From assembly GCA_014905825.1 (NCBI GenBank), contig JACGCN010000007.1, forward strand, positions 868,001 through 932,000: a stretch of 64,000 bases of DNA, given 5' to 3'. The notes beneath the pieces were generated by a model. It worked only from the letters and a program-made list of their open reading frames with translations, did not search any database and was not told where the DNA came from. Made by a program: the position numbers and the translations under genes. This document shows, piece by piece, positions 1 through 12,200 of this stretch (the stretch's first letter is position 1; each line of letters begins with the position of its first letter). The stretch is from Lyophyllum atratum. Taxonomy: Eukaryota; Basidiomycota; Agaricomycetes; Agaricales; Lyophyllaceae.

Positions 1-1290
1 GGGATTGCTGAGGAGTCGTAATTTTGGAGCAATTGGGGTTCGCTGAGGTGAGAGATCGGTCAAGAGCCACAATCGGTCCTGCCGCTCGCGTTAGCTAGCC
101 AACATCATTTTATCCGGACAGAAATTATCGGGAGGGGAATTCGAATCATGCATTTATCTATTTTTCACAATTCGCGGATGGTAATAGCCTCAGGCTGTAT
201 CTTTCAGACACTGGCGTGTTCCTTCGTCATTCAAGGCGACCTTCTCGTTGCCCTAGGGCCTTTGGGGCCTTTCTTCCCGTCGCCTTTCTTCCCGTCGCCT
301 TTCGTCAACCCGTCGCCTTTCTTGCCATCACCATTTTTTCCGTCACCATTCTTCCCTTCAGCAGAATCGCCCTGGGCGGCATGATCAACGTAGCCACGCG
401 CTTTCGGCCTAATCGACGTGGGTTATTCAATTCTTGTAATCACTTAGGTTAAAGCCATGTGACATACTCTTCCAGCGATGGTGGTCTGCATCGGAGGTCA
501 AAAGCCTGGACGCATACTCCTGCATGATATTTCAACTACTCACAAGGCTGATACCTGGGAATCAAGGCCACCACTCGTCTGATCTACAACCTGACTATGT
601 AAGACACACATGAAGTAAGCGTAGATGTCTACCCCGCCTATGGAATCACCTTACCCGACATTCTTTACCACGGCGGCCCATGGTTTATGCTTGGAGTCCC
701 GAAATTTGTTGAGAAATTCATCAATCGCTGACATTCTTCAAGGTGTTAGATGCGTCTGTGACGACGTATGGATTCGGAAGTGTCACTTACTACTAGTACG
801 AGTACTAACAGTGATACAAGTAGTATAGGTATGCAGGGCAGATCGAACGCCGGGACCTCAGCTTTATCCATCTCGGCATTGGCCCTCGAGCTACCTGAGC
901 GCCTGGCTAGCCGGTTCGAGTTTTAATACCGGTCCCATGAAGCGCTCAAGTTTGGCGCGACAGGAAAGGTCCTCCGCGAACTTGACGCCGGAGAGGCGTT
1001 CAGTGGAAGGTTGATGGAGATAAAAAGGACGTTAACTTAGCAGACGCGCCGCCCAATCATCGCAAAAGGTATGTATCTGTCAATATCATCACACGACGTT
1101 ATACATTCGAGTGGGCACAGAGTAGGTCAGGTGAGGTCCCTCAGGCCTCGAGTTAAGGCGAGAAGATCGGAGCAGCGATTCCCCCTGCTTCGAATGCCGG
1201 CAACACAGAAACCCGCTGACTGTGAATACGGTATGTGGATCTCTCTCTGCAGGTTGCTTGTGGAGTGTAGGTGTAGTATGATACGTTGGA
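1..1290. other. Intergenic, no recognisable gene
   Basis: Short ORFs occur on both strands but none shows a recognisable family, a credible intron-exon chain or biased composition. The only structured element is the short low-complexity repeat listed separately. The window may open inside the flank of a gene that lies to the left. Confidence 0.5.
270..362. repeat. Short GC-rich minisatellite (about 15-base units)
   Basis: Units like CGTCGCCTTTCTTCC recur about six times with drift. Read on the minus strand they give a Gly-Lys-Lys-Gly-Asp-Gly repeat followed by a stop. The minus frame is open for about 60 codons but has no start codon and no clear splice acceptor, so this may be the tail of an exon of a degenerate gene or a plain minisatellite. 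Confidence 0.6.
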
Positions 1291-1938
1291 TTATGTGTCG
1301 CTGTCGAAAGCAGAGAGAGAAGGTTGGTGCCCGTGGTTTTGATGGTTCCAGAGATAGAGTGAAACGCTTGCACGGAGATCAGCCAATCGCAGTCTTCTGC
1401 CGAGATGGGAAGCAAATGGCGCCCTCCATTTTCCATCATCCTTAAAAGTAAAAACGCTCGGGGAACACGGTGAGAAATGGCATGGAGCACGTATATTTAT
1501 GAGGCGCCTGGATATCTGGGCATCGTAATAAGTGTTGTTTTCATTTCGACGGTTTCGGCTTGGCTGCAGACGTAGGGGCAGCAACCTTTCCCCGTGGCCT
1601 TCCGCTGGAGATATTCGTAGGTGAGCGGAGAGAGAATGAAGATTACACCTACAAAGATCAGACCTCGGAAACGGTGGGAACTGAAGAAGCTCGTCAGACT
1701 CATCTTCAAACCCGCTCTTGATTTCCTGTGCTTCTGCCCTTGTCCCAGCCTCTGATGCAGACTTGTCGGACACAGATTGTTTCCCGACGTCTTCGACGGA
1801 AGGTTTTGACAAGCTGTTTTCGCTTCGCAGTGGAGTGCACTGCCTGATCATGGTACCATTGCTTTCAGATGAGAATCAGAAATGGGACGGATCACGGTGA
1901 CTGACGCACAGATATTCGAGGTTGTCAGTGTCGCTCAT
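1291..1938 (-). CDS. Doubtful two-exon gene, unrecognised product
   Basis: A possible start at 1938 (MSDTDNLEYL) reads into a 48-base intron (1862-1909, GTGCGT...AAAG) and then joins in frame a 186-codon ORF ending at 1291. The first half is hydrophilic and rich in Ser, Glu and Lys. In another frame of the same stretch (1709-1497) there is a good single membrane segment (RGLIFVGVIFILSPLTYEYL) followed by a Cys-containing tail, which looks more protein-like than the long frame. An unseen intron could connect the two. I do not recognise the family. It could be a small single-pass membrane protein or a chance ORF. Confidence 0.25.
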
Positions 1939-3123
1939 AGTTTGTTCCTTCAGCAGCTGTTCTGGCATTGAGTGTGATATAGGATGGACGTCGCAACGGA
2001 AGGTGACTGAGAGTACAAATCAAATCCGATGCACATCAAAAGCAAACACAACTAGTTGGATGTCTGTAAGAGATCATCTTTCCCGATTCGGAGGGCTACA
2101 CCGTTGGAATCCCGTCGGCGTTGATGACTTCAGAACAGAATCAGAGAACAAAAGCGTCAACATGATTGACGCACAGGGAACTGAGGTTGTCAAGTTTTCT
2201 TGTTGGATGTTCACTAGGCGACTGGGTCCTCCAGGCATCGAGGCCTTACTAGGCCCGAGGGCTATACAACAGATACGAGCAGTCGGAAAGCCAGAGACGG
2301 GCTGAAAGATGGCCCTGTTACGCTTTTGTTTTTGCAATGCTCCAGTAAGCTGCGTCGACGCCCGAACATTACATTGGTCCCTGAGGAAATACGGTATATG
2401 TGACGGAAGCAGTGGGAAGTGAACCATAGACCGACGATTGGGTATTCCGACGGCAACACCGGCAATCCCGACGCCGCCGAGCCGACGTACCGATCTAAGA
2501 CGTACTCGGGTACATAGCATCGTCTCCATCGGTGTCGGCTTACAAGGGCATTGCAAGAAAAAATGTGACGGGCCACCTTGCAACTCACTATGAAATTTTC
2601 TAACATTTCAGGACAATGTGAAAGGACTCAAGGAGGTCTGGATTCAGACTCCGAAGGCCGGCTCGGATTTCGCGGCCCAAGTGCAGCAGGACTCAACACA
2701 ACTCATGTATCTACGTTTAGACGACTCGTGGTTCCACAGTACACGTCACCTAGACAGTTGCAGGTAATCTTAAGGCGTTATGTGATAGGCTCTGAGCATT
2801 CTCCTGTCAGGCAATACCGATCATCCATGAAGGAGCCGGCTGTGCCAGAATGCTATGGTTCCGAAGGCAGTGTGTACCAATTCATTCAAGCCTATTCAGG
2901 CGTCTCTACGTTGATCCATATGCGTAGCCCGGGCCTGCTTTAAGAGCTGGGTGTTGGAGGTGTCCACATCAATTTCCTACCTCCACCTTTGGAAGCAAAA
3001 TGAGCATCTGCATGCTGGAGAAGCCCGACAGCTTTTTCTGTTCAACAGAGCATACAATAACAACTGAACATCGACGAGGGGGAGGATCTCTCCGCCATAC
3101 GACCTCGAAGCACACTGGTAGAT
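1939..3123. other. Intergenic, no recognisable gene
   Basis: ORFs of 114-169 codons overlap on opposite strands here, but none resembles a known family or shows conserved splice structure. It probably holds the promoter of the WW-like gene to the right. Confidence 0.45.
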
Positions 3124-5038
3124 ATGCTGGAACTGCCAAGTAAGCTCTTCTCTCCATTGTTTCATGATACTGCTCTCATACATAACTCAGGGTTGAACCC
3201 GAAGACATGTGCATTGAGCCAGGAATGTTTTTCTCCACTCGGGAGCCTGTGTAACTACTTCGCTGTATCATTGTGGCGTCATGGGGCTGAATTTTGCACC
3301 AGTCCCAGTTATCTTCCACCACAGTGGTCGGCTCATATTCATCCAGAGGGCCAGCTGTATTTCCACAGGAACGCGACGCTGCACATAGTCACGGAGGCCT
3401 ACATATACCACCCAGACATTATGGGAAAAGTGTCCTATTGGATCAAGGAAATAGAAGATCTCCTCCCACAAAAGCAGATCGTACTCTCGGAGGGTGTGGA
3501 GCTCTTCCTTGAAATCGACGGAGAAGATTGTGCATATTATTTCGTTGACCATCGCTCTCGCACGGAGTTCTGGCTGGATGCCATTGACACCGATGATTTG
3601 GAATTACTTCCAGCTGTCTCGCCGTCTCATCTAAGTATGTTTCATCCTTTTTCCATGCTTTTATCTGCTTTAATTCAAGCCGAAAATGTAGAATTAGCCT
3701 TGCATGAACTCTATTGGATACATGTTGAATATTTCCCCATGCATCGGGCTGGACTCACTGCATCCGTCCTCGAAGAGCTCATTGGAGTGTTCTCCCATGC
3801 CCTCGCCGGTAAATCGGCCTAGTTTTATCCGTCTTACTCTGATACTCACCTTCAATATAGATCATATGACATCCAGAAATTCTACTTTCCCATACGCAGA
3901 ACCCGACTGTGCAAAGTTCTTGAAGTTGTTGAGAGCATCCCGAGGTAAACGATCCCTAACCAACTTGGAAGTTCCATTCACAGTCATTCACCACACCAAA
4001 ATCTAGATCAATTAAACGATGGCCATACAACTTGTTTTGTCGGTACGTGACAAGCCTTCAGAGCTTTGCGATGGCATGCTCAACGAGCACTGCAGCCAGG
4101 TTGTGGCATCTTGTCTGTAAGGCATACATTATTGTACGGATGGGTGTATTCTCATTTTCTCCCAAGTCAAACATAGGTTCTCCACGCACTACGGCGAGCA
4201 GCACGCCCGCTTGTCCAGGGACCAGGTCATCTTGGTTGATGCTTCCCGAGAGAGCCGCCGATTTGGCATCCTGGCATCTCTGTTGTCATTCAAAACTTCA
4301 GATGCCTATGTCTCTCGTCTAAACGACATCTACACTGATCATCTGGTGTATTCCCATCAATGGGAGCCATTCATGGAGAGGTGCCTCAAGGACTGGAGGT
4401 CATCGTCGTACTTGGCAAGCCTGCTCCTTAATATGCCTTTTGATAACAAGCTAACTCTTTATTGTTACAGGCTTCCTCGTCTCTAATGTACGTCACTGTT
4501 CGGCTTAATAGCCTAGTAGTACGCGTAAACTGAACATTCTGTCTAGAATTCATCTTCTCCTCAATTTTATCCCGACACAACAGCTCTTGACGATATTTTC
4601 AGCCTCCTGCTTCGGCGCAAGTTTCATTTCGTCGATGCTTCTCATCCATCGCCACGACTCATTGGAAAATGCAACAGCAACGGAAGCAGTCAGTACAGCT
4701 TCCAGTCTACAGCTTTCCTTTTCTTACAATACCCACAGTTAATATATCTAAACGGTGTCCGATCCGATAATTTCAAGTTCCAATGGGTTGCACTCGCCTA
4801 CTCTCTGCCCAAGGCACTATACTTCTGGGGTCTTGCTGGGGTCACCCTCAACTGCCTTTTTTCGGTGACTGTCCTCACGGCTGGATGTTTCAATTGGATC
4901 TTATATTTCCTTGGACTCGTCTGCTTCTGCCTCCTTGTCTTATTTGCGTTCCAAGATGCCACCTCACGCAACAAGATCTTACGCCTTCCTAACTTTCCGA
5001 GGAGACGGGCGGTAGACGACGAGACCTTGCCAGTATGA
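3124..5038 (+). CDS. WW-like domain / C-terminal transmembrane protein (Agaricomycete-expanded family)
   Basis: The product starts with a WW-like module (LPPQWSAHIHPEGQLYF, nt 3313 on). A second aromatic-rich half follows (HRSRTEFWLD), then a helical middle (DHMTSRNSTFPYAEPDC; HYGEQHARLSRDQ) and a C-terminus with hydrophobic segments (IHRHDSLENATATEA; KFQWVALAYSLPKALYFWG). This order matches a large, functionally unknown family of mushroom-forming fungi, as I recall it. Exons that keep the frame: 3124-3634, 3680-3808, 3861-3944, 4007-4042, 4096-4116, 4167 to about 4433, 4471-4491, 4603-4688, 4739-5038. The upstream start is a guess. The donor expected near 4433 lacks GT (it reads TATGCC), so the copy may be damaged. 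Role unknown; the C-terminus predicts membrane anchoring. Confidence 0.75.
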
Positions 5039-5420
5039 GGTTTTCCGTTAGTTTGGACGTCTCGAGAAAAGAGGTACACCATCTATGTACAAATAATATA
5101 GAGAAGAGGGGGGGGATGGACCTGACGGCGTCCCTAACTTTGTTTGCTGTATATACATTCAAGCAGTCAACAGGAGGGTCGACGTTAGCTCGATTCACTT
5201 CCTTGTTATTTTTGACTTGTAATATAACTGTACTACGCTGCCGTGCTCGAGTCTGGAATTTGCTAAGAAGTAAGGTAGTCATCATTTCCTGAATGTTTCT
5301 TCGGCAGTTACTGGATGGATAGTAGGCTGCCCCACGATGCTTGGGATCATGAGCTATTTGCAATCAACGAGTGAGTGCTGTAATCTCCACTTGATTATTG
5401 TAGATATGCCTGGAGTCACT
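5039..5420. other. Intergenic between convergent genes
   Basis: The stop of the WW-like gene and the stop of the nuclease gene face each other here. No gene is seen; the stretch should hold both 3' untranslated regions. Confidence 0.6.
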
Positions 5421-7581
5421 CTATAATGCACTCGGGTTGTCATTAAAATAATTCCCCTGCAGCGCTACTCTATCGTTCCACTCCCCTAGTTCCTTTACCA
5501 CCTGCCCGAGCCCATACCGCTGCAATACCTCGATGATCTCTGCTTCGTCGGAAACCCTCTGCTCCAGTAATCCTTCCTCCGGCACCGGAGGCAGCGTGCA
5601 GAACACCAAGCGCGCAGCTTCGACCTCTGAGATGTACGCTTCATGTGGTATGCGCGGGATGTACTCCTTCTCAAGCTCGATGATACGCTCGATGGAGCCG
5701 TGCTCGCGGATGAGCTTTAGAGCGCGTGTAGGACCGATGTTCTTGATGCGTTGGGAGAAATCAGTGCCAAGGAGTAACGCAAAGTCGACGAAGGACGTGC
5801 GGTCAAGCTGCAGCGCTGCACGAATCTCGGCGCCGGAGACTACTGTCAGTGGCCCACTGCGATTCGTGAGATTGCGGACGAGCGGCGCCTCATACACTAG
5901 AACGTCCTGCACACAAACAAATCGATCCCGTTGCGGTAAGGAGACGAAAAGGCGGGAAACTCACTGTATCTTCGCTGACGACATAGTCCGCCAATCCGTT
6001 CAGAACCATCGACGACGCGAGGGCTTCCGCTTCGAATGCTCCGGATGATTCGAGACACGGTATGCCCATGGCTAGCAATATCTCCTTGGACTCGCGGAAT
6101 GTCTGCTTGGTGGGGGGATTCATCCGGCGCACAAACGATGCCGACATGATGTCGCTTGTGCGGGAGAGCTTCGCTAACGATAGCTCTGGCGGCTGCTCCG
6201 CTGGCGCCGCTGGCGCCGCTGATGGTGCAGATGGCTCTGGTAGCTGCTCCGCGGGTGCAGGTAGCTCCAGCGGCTGCACCGCTGGTGTCGTTGATGGTGT
6301 ATCTTCCGTCCCAACGGAAGGGTCCAAGAATCTGTTCCAGAACTTGCCCTCCTCGAGTATGAGCTGGTGCTGCGCTTTGGTCATGACGATTTCTGTCTGA
6401 ATCTCTGTAGCTCCAGCATCTGTGACCGGTGGTTGGGATGCGTCGGGAGGGACGGCGAGCGAAGCGAGTTTTGATATGCTTTGGCGATACTCACGGTACA
6501 GTAGCGCTAATCGATTCAATACATCCTCGTCTGCAGTTGTAGATTGGGTACTAAGGGATGGTGGCATTTCTTCCTGCATTGGTTGATGCAGCTCATGCAT
6601 ATGAATAGGCGAGACATGGGTGTAGATATCAGGCTCAGTGGGAAGGGGTAAGTAAACCGAATCTGAGGAGTAGGGCGGTGTTGTATATTGGAACCATGGG
6701 TGGTCTGGCGGTATGTAATCGGTCGGATCCTCTGGTGACGACGTGAATGGCTCTCGGGGAGTGGAATGCGTATCATCTGTGGCAGAAAATGGGCCGAGGC
6801 GCGCGTCTTCTAAGGTAGATTGGAGCTCCTCATCCGTTATGAATTCAGATGTGAAAATGTCATCGTCAAGTGGGAGGTGCGGACATGCAGGGCCTTCCAA
6901 CCTGTCAGGGGGTTTCTTGGAAGGTTCCACCAGTCCGAGTGTATCGAAAACCCCAGATGGTATCATGCCTCGCACATCGTTCTCAGCATTCAGCTGGCGC
7001 AATTTGCTCGCAACTCGCTCGCGCGCACTGCTCTCGAGGGCTTGAAATCGGCGAAACATGGTGGATAGCTTCCGCAGACGTTTCGACCGATCCTGTTCCA
7101 CCACTCCGCGCGCCGCCGTTTTGCGTCGTACCTCCTTTCTTCGCTTCATCTGTCAGAACCAGGTTATAAACAATATAACAACCATGCATGAGTGACGTGA
7201 ATGACCTCAGGGCCTTTAGCAATATTTCGTTGTTTGCCGTCAAAGACGCAGACAGCCTCGACTCCAGCCTCCTGCAACTCTTTAACAAGTCTGTACCACC
7301 CAAGCACATGACGGAAGCGGTGCGGCGCCGGCGCAAAATGAAATCTCGTCGTGATGAGGGTGCCATCGCTGTCGTAGTAGCGCTATGAGAGATGGGGAGG
7401 CCGGGATGTGTGAAATTTCGCGTACATGACGACTTTCTTGCCAGCTAGACCTTGAAGACGACTTGGAAGGAGCCTAATGACTTCTGGACTGCCATCGTAA
7501 TCAGTGTAGACCCCATGTAACCATAATGCAACACACATACCAAGTCTTTTGAAGGAAAGGCGTGAGTCCCAAGACCCCCAT
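5421..7581 (-). CDS. XPG/Rad2 (FEN1-like) family 5' nuclease
   Basis: Five exons give 645 residues: 7581-7541, 7488-7426, 7368-7206, 7149-5965, 5906-5421. The N-terminal XPG block starts MGVLGLTPFLQK. It contains VVIDGTLIT and VCVFDGKQRN, whose Asp residues correspond to the first metal ligands of FEN1. The XPG-I block has GIPCLESSGAFEAEA and SEDTDVLVY, supplying the Glu and Asp ligands. The helix-hairpin-helix follows as LLLGTDF...IKNIGPTRALKLI. Between the two nuclease halves lies an insert of about 260 residues rich in Pro, Ser, Thr, Glu and Ala, far longer than in FEN1 and more like XPG. Structure-specific cleavage of flapped or bubble DNA is expected from the family; the exact pathway cannot be told. 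Confidence 0.88.
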
Positions 7582-8214
7582 AGGTGGCGGTGTGACAAAA
7601 GATGGATGCCATGTTTGGATAGTCAAATGATCGGCAGGAGTTCAGCAGGATTTTTTTCTTCAGCTTCAAGTCTTCTCATTTTTTTGGGTGATCATATACT
7701 CTTGCGATTGAATCCAACTCGGTATATTTCTTGACACCGCGTATAGAAGCACTTAGCAAATAGAACGACAATGTAATTGATAGTGCCTAAAGAACATTTA
7801 TAAACTTAGGTGTAGGGCTGGTAAAGTAGGGGACGGCATTAATTGCTCCGGGTCCGATAAAACAGAGGGAGACTCAAATACTGTTGTAAAATTGAATCAG
7901 CCCAGTGGACGTGGTCATGCATGAGGGTTAGCAAGGTGATCATCATCGGATGCGGTCTGAAATCGTTGGATACTTGATCGTCTTCGTCAGAGCCTAGCCT
8001 TCATCATAAAGGTCTACACGTTCACAGTGCACAGGTTCGGTGTAGGCAGAATAGATTGCAGATCGCGTAGTATTGTACAGTTCGCGATTGTCCTATCAGC
8101 TTGGGAGTTGAGAGCCACAAGTATCGTAAAAGACGCCTCCAATATGTCGTATGACCATGACAAGATTGGATCCCATGAACGTCGAATGCGTGATCTTCAC
8201 AAGTGAAAAGCAAA
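7582..8214. other. Intergenic, promoter of nuclease gene and 3' flank of the next gene
   Basis: No gene is recognised. The stretch lies between the start of the nuclease and the stop of the small minus-strand gene, so it should hold the nuclease promoter. Confidence 0.5.
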
Positions 8215-9060
8215 TCAAATGCCAACAAGTCCAGTGAGCGCAGCTAGGGCAGTCTTGATCTGAGTGACAAATTGGTTCAGTTGCTGGCGGGTCTTGTCTG
8301 CATGATTAATCGATGTTGGGAGAGAAAATCAGTGACAAGACACGCGTGTAGAATGGGCCGAAGACAATGAGCAATAAGCAGAGATTGAGCAAGGTAACCG
8401 TCAGCGATCAACGCGTGTCTTCGAAGCGAGGAGAGCAAGTTGAACCACATCACGGCGCGCGATAGAGAAGGTGAAGGGAGTGGTGCCTACCAACGATTCC
8501 AATACACAAAGGAGACAATTGGGGAGGTGACAGAGACATGCCTTGTTCTTTTTCCGTCTCCATAACCAGAACGATCTTCTGTTCGATGGTCTGCGCCGCA
8601 AGAGAACTTTCGTGCTTTGGACGCGTCGAAGCCCACGCATGTGTCTCGAGGATAGCGTTGACGAGCATTGAGCTCAGTTCTGGTTACACAAAAGAAAGTA
8701 AATTGTTAGATACTGGGATGACTTCGGGTGTTGGGGCTTGAGGATGTGCATATATGCGGTGCGCTTGGTGGTCATAGTCTCGTCGATTTGAGGCAACGCA
8801 CCTCGTTCAAAAACGAGGTCTCGGTTTAGTTCATTATTGAACGGCGTCACAATACATGCTTGATGATCAAAAGGTGGAAAAGTTTCGCCAATGATATCAG
8901 AAAGTGGCCGATGTTGAAAATTCTGGCTCGAGAAGACCGGAGTCTGGGTGTTTTTCACGGTAGGGACTGGAGAGATTTGCTTCGGAGGGCTCGACGAGAT
9001 CGGTGACGAGACTGTGTCACTGTGCATGTTGGGCTTGCTAGCCGTCGGAGACGAGGTCAT
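8215..9060 (-). CDS. Unrecognised small helical protein
   Basis: The start at 9060 (MTSSPTASKPNMHSD) gives a Ser/Pro-rich N-terminus, then a segment with PLSDIIGETFPPFDHQA and LPQIDETMTTKRTAY. After an intron near 8705-8665 a helical segment (LVNAILETHAWASTRPKHE; TIEQKIVLVMETEKEQ) follows. A last exon at 8288-8215 reads DKTRQQLNQFVTQIKTALA and stops. Both helices look amphipathic and could form a coiled coil. The middle join is uncertain: the donor after KEQ would be GC rather than GT, and a possible extra exon lies at about 8485-8400. It is head-to-head with alpha-COP, 190 bases between starts. I do not recognise the family. Confidence 0.5.
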
Positions 9061-9250
9061 GGTGGTTGCCAGTGAGGGGGGTAATTTGGGCACAGCCACC
9101 AGCAAACGTGACCTTTCATCCAACTCCCACGTCGACAAGCCACGTCTGTCCGTCCTTGAAGCGCGTTCAGGGCATACTTTACTTTCTCTGTATCATTCAG
9201 TCTCGTCGACACCATATCCTACGACCCAGCGCCCCTAAAATTCGCCGAGC
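9061..9250. promoter_or_regulatory. Bidirectional promoter region, small gene / alpha-COP
   Basis: Only 190 bases separate the two divergent start codons, so both promoters must overlap. No TATA box stands out. Inferred from gene layout only. Confidence 0.5.
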
Positions 9251-12200
9251 ATGTCTGTTATGCTCACCAAGTTTGAGTCGAAAAGCAACCGCGTAAAGGG
9301 TATGCTTTAATCTTTTGCACGGGTGCTCGGCTCTAATTGTCTTGTGGTTATCAGGGCTTGCTTTTCATCCGACTCAGCCATTATTAGCCGCTGCGCTGCA
9401 TAATGGAAGTGTACAATTGTGGAATTATCGTATGGGTGTCTTGGTGGACAGATTTGAAGAACACGAAGGTGCGTATTCCCGCGCAGCATCTACCAACGAA
9501 CTGCGTTTATCTTGCGAATAGGACCTGTGAGAGGCGTTGCTATCCATCCGAGCCGGGCTCTGCTAGTGACCGGAGGGGATGACTACAAAATCAAAGTCTG
9601 GGGTTAGTCCAATCAGCATGCCTTCAGGACCCTGTAGCTAACAAGTAAACCAGATATCCGACCTCAAAACAGACGCTGCCTTTTCACTCTCCACGGCCAT
9701 CTAGATTATGTCCGTACCGTGCAGTTCCACCATGAAATGCCCTGGATCGTGAGTTGCTATCAATCTGATATCTGCTTGACGTCCTACCCTCTACCCACAG
9801 ATTTCCTGCTCTGACGACCAAACGATCCGCATCTGGAACAGCACCTCGCGTAATTGCATCGCAGTACTCACCGGCCACTCACACTACGTCATGTCCGCCC
9901 AGTTCCACCCCAAGGAGGACCTTGTCGTCTCCGCGTCGATGGACCAAACGGTCCGTGTATGGGACATCTCGGGCCTCCGCAAAGGTTCACCCAACTCCGG
10001 CGGTGGCCCCGGTGGTCACGCAGGCGGCGGAAGCGGCGGCCCAGGTACCTTCGAAACCTTCGACTCATTTTCGACCGTCAAGTACGTTCTCGAAGGCCAT
10101 GACCGCGGCGTTAACTATGCCATGTTCCACCCCACCCTCCCCCTTATTATCTCTGCCGCCGACGATCGCGTCATCAAGATCTGGCGCATGAGTGAGACGA
10201 AGGCATGGGAGGTTGACTCATGTCGCGGACATTTCAACAATGTTTCCAATGCACTCTTCCATCCTAAGCATGAGCTTATCGTGTCTTGTGGTGAAGACAA
10301 GACTGTCCGTGTTTGGGACCTTGCCAAGCGTACTGCGATTCAGACATTCAGGCGCGAGCACGACCGTTTCTGGATCCTCGCGGCGCACCCGAACCTCAAT
10401 CTCTTCGCGGCGGGTCACGACTCCGGTCTCATCGTGTTTAAACTCGAGCGCGAGCGCCCTGCTTTCTCCGTCCACCAAGACACACTCTACTACGTGCGCG
10501 ACAAATATGTGCGGTCATATGACTTCAACACAGGTGCGGATATCGGGCTGCTTAGCGTGCGCAAATTCGGGAGCCCATACGTCCCCCCGCGGACATTGAG
10601 CTTCAACCCCGCTGAACGGGCAGTGATCTTGACCATCAGCTCGGACAATGGACTTTACGAGTTGACGAGTCTACCGCAGCAGGCGCAGGGGGATGTGAAG
10701 GACTCGAGTGTCGATGGTAAGAAGGGCAATGGGCAGAGTGCGATCTTCGTCGCGAGGAACAGATTCGCGGTCCTGAACAAGGCGACTCAGGTATGCTCCG
10801 ATTTGTACATTGTGAGGCGCTCACGTTGATGGTTGCGTGGGATAGATCATTGAAGTCCGGGACCTTGCCAACTCCGTGGTCAAAACGATCAAACCCCCTG
10901 TACAGACGAACGAAATCTTCTATGGCGGGACGGCCAGCTTAATTCTCAGCTCGACTACCTCGGTCGTCCTCTATGACATTCAGCAGCAAAAGACTATCGC
11001 AGAGCTCAACAGCCCTCCTGTTAAATACGTTATCTGGAGCGGCGATGGCGCCCTAGTTGCTTTGATGAGCAAGCATAGTATGTTCACATTCTTACTTTCG
11101 AAATCGGTTGTACCTCACCTGTCCATGTAGCCATCACAATCGCAAATAAGACGTTCTCGACCAGCAGCCTTGTTCATGAGACGATCCGCATCAAGTCTGG
11201 AGCATGGGACGATTCAGGTGTATTCATCTACTCCACCCTCAACCACGTCAAATACTGTCTTCCTCAAGGGTACACCAGCTCTAAAATCGTTCTTCATGTC
11301 ACTTACCCTCATCATCAGCGACCACGGCGTGATCTGCACCCTCGACAACCCTGTCTACCTCACCCGCGTGAAGGGCAAAACTGTTCACTGCCTTGACCGT
11401 TCTGCCCGCCCCCGTACCATCACCTTCGATCCGACAGAGTACCGTTTCAAGCTCGCACTACTCCGCAACAACTATGAGGAAATGTTGTACATCATCCGGA
11501 CCTCGACTCTTCTTGGCCAGAGCATCATCGCATACCTACAGCAGAAAGGATTCCCCGAGGCGAGTGATCTTGTTGATCACATTGATTGGACTCGTCCTCA
11601 CTGCTTCGCCTTACCTATCGACAGATTGCATTGCATTTCGTGCAAGATACCAACACGCGATTTGAGCTCGCGATTGAATGTGGGAACTTGGATGTGGCGA
11701 TGGAGACCGCAAAGGAAATTGATCGTGCAGAGTGCTGGGAGAGGCTGGCGCAGCAGGCGCTGAAGCAGGGCAACCACAAGGTCAGTACACCGACGAATTT
11801 CTATCTTGGTCGCCTATGTTAACGAATGCATATCCAGATTGTCGAGAAAGCATATCAACAGACGAAGAATTTCGACAAACTTTCGTTTTTATACCTCGCA
11901 ACGGGAAGCACAGACAAGTTGTCGAAGATGCAGAAGATCGCCGATGCCCGTGGAGATCCCATGTCGCGGTTCCACAACGCTCTCTATGCTGGTGATGTGC
12001 AGGGGAGAATATCCGTCATGCGGGATGTGGGACTGTGTAAGCATCCTGTCCCATACCCACGCCCTGTAACGCAGTCTAATCCTCCCACTTCAGACCCTCT
12101 CGCCTATCTGACGGCCAAAACCAACGGCTTGGATGAGGTGGCTGAGGAGATCCTGGAAGCTGCTGGACTGACTGAAGCGGACATCGACGACGTCCCGACC

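Noticed and set aside
840..930. GC-rich stretch with GGTTCGAG resembling a tRNA T arm
   Set aside because: No matching acceptor stem, D arm or anticodon stem could be built around it.
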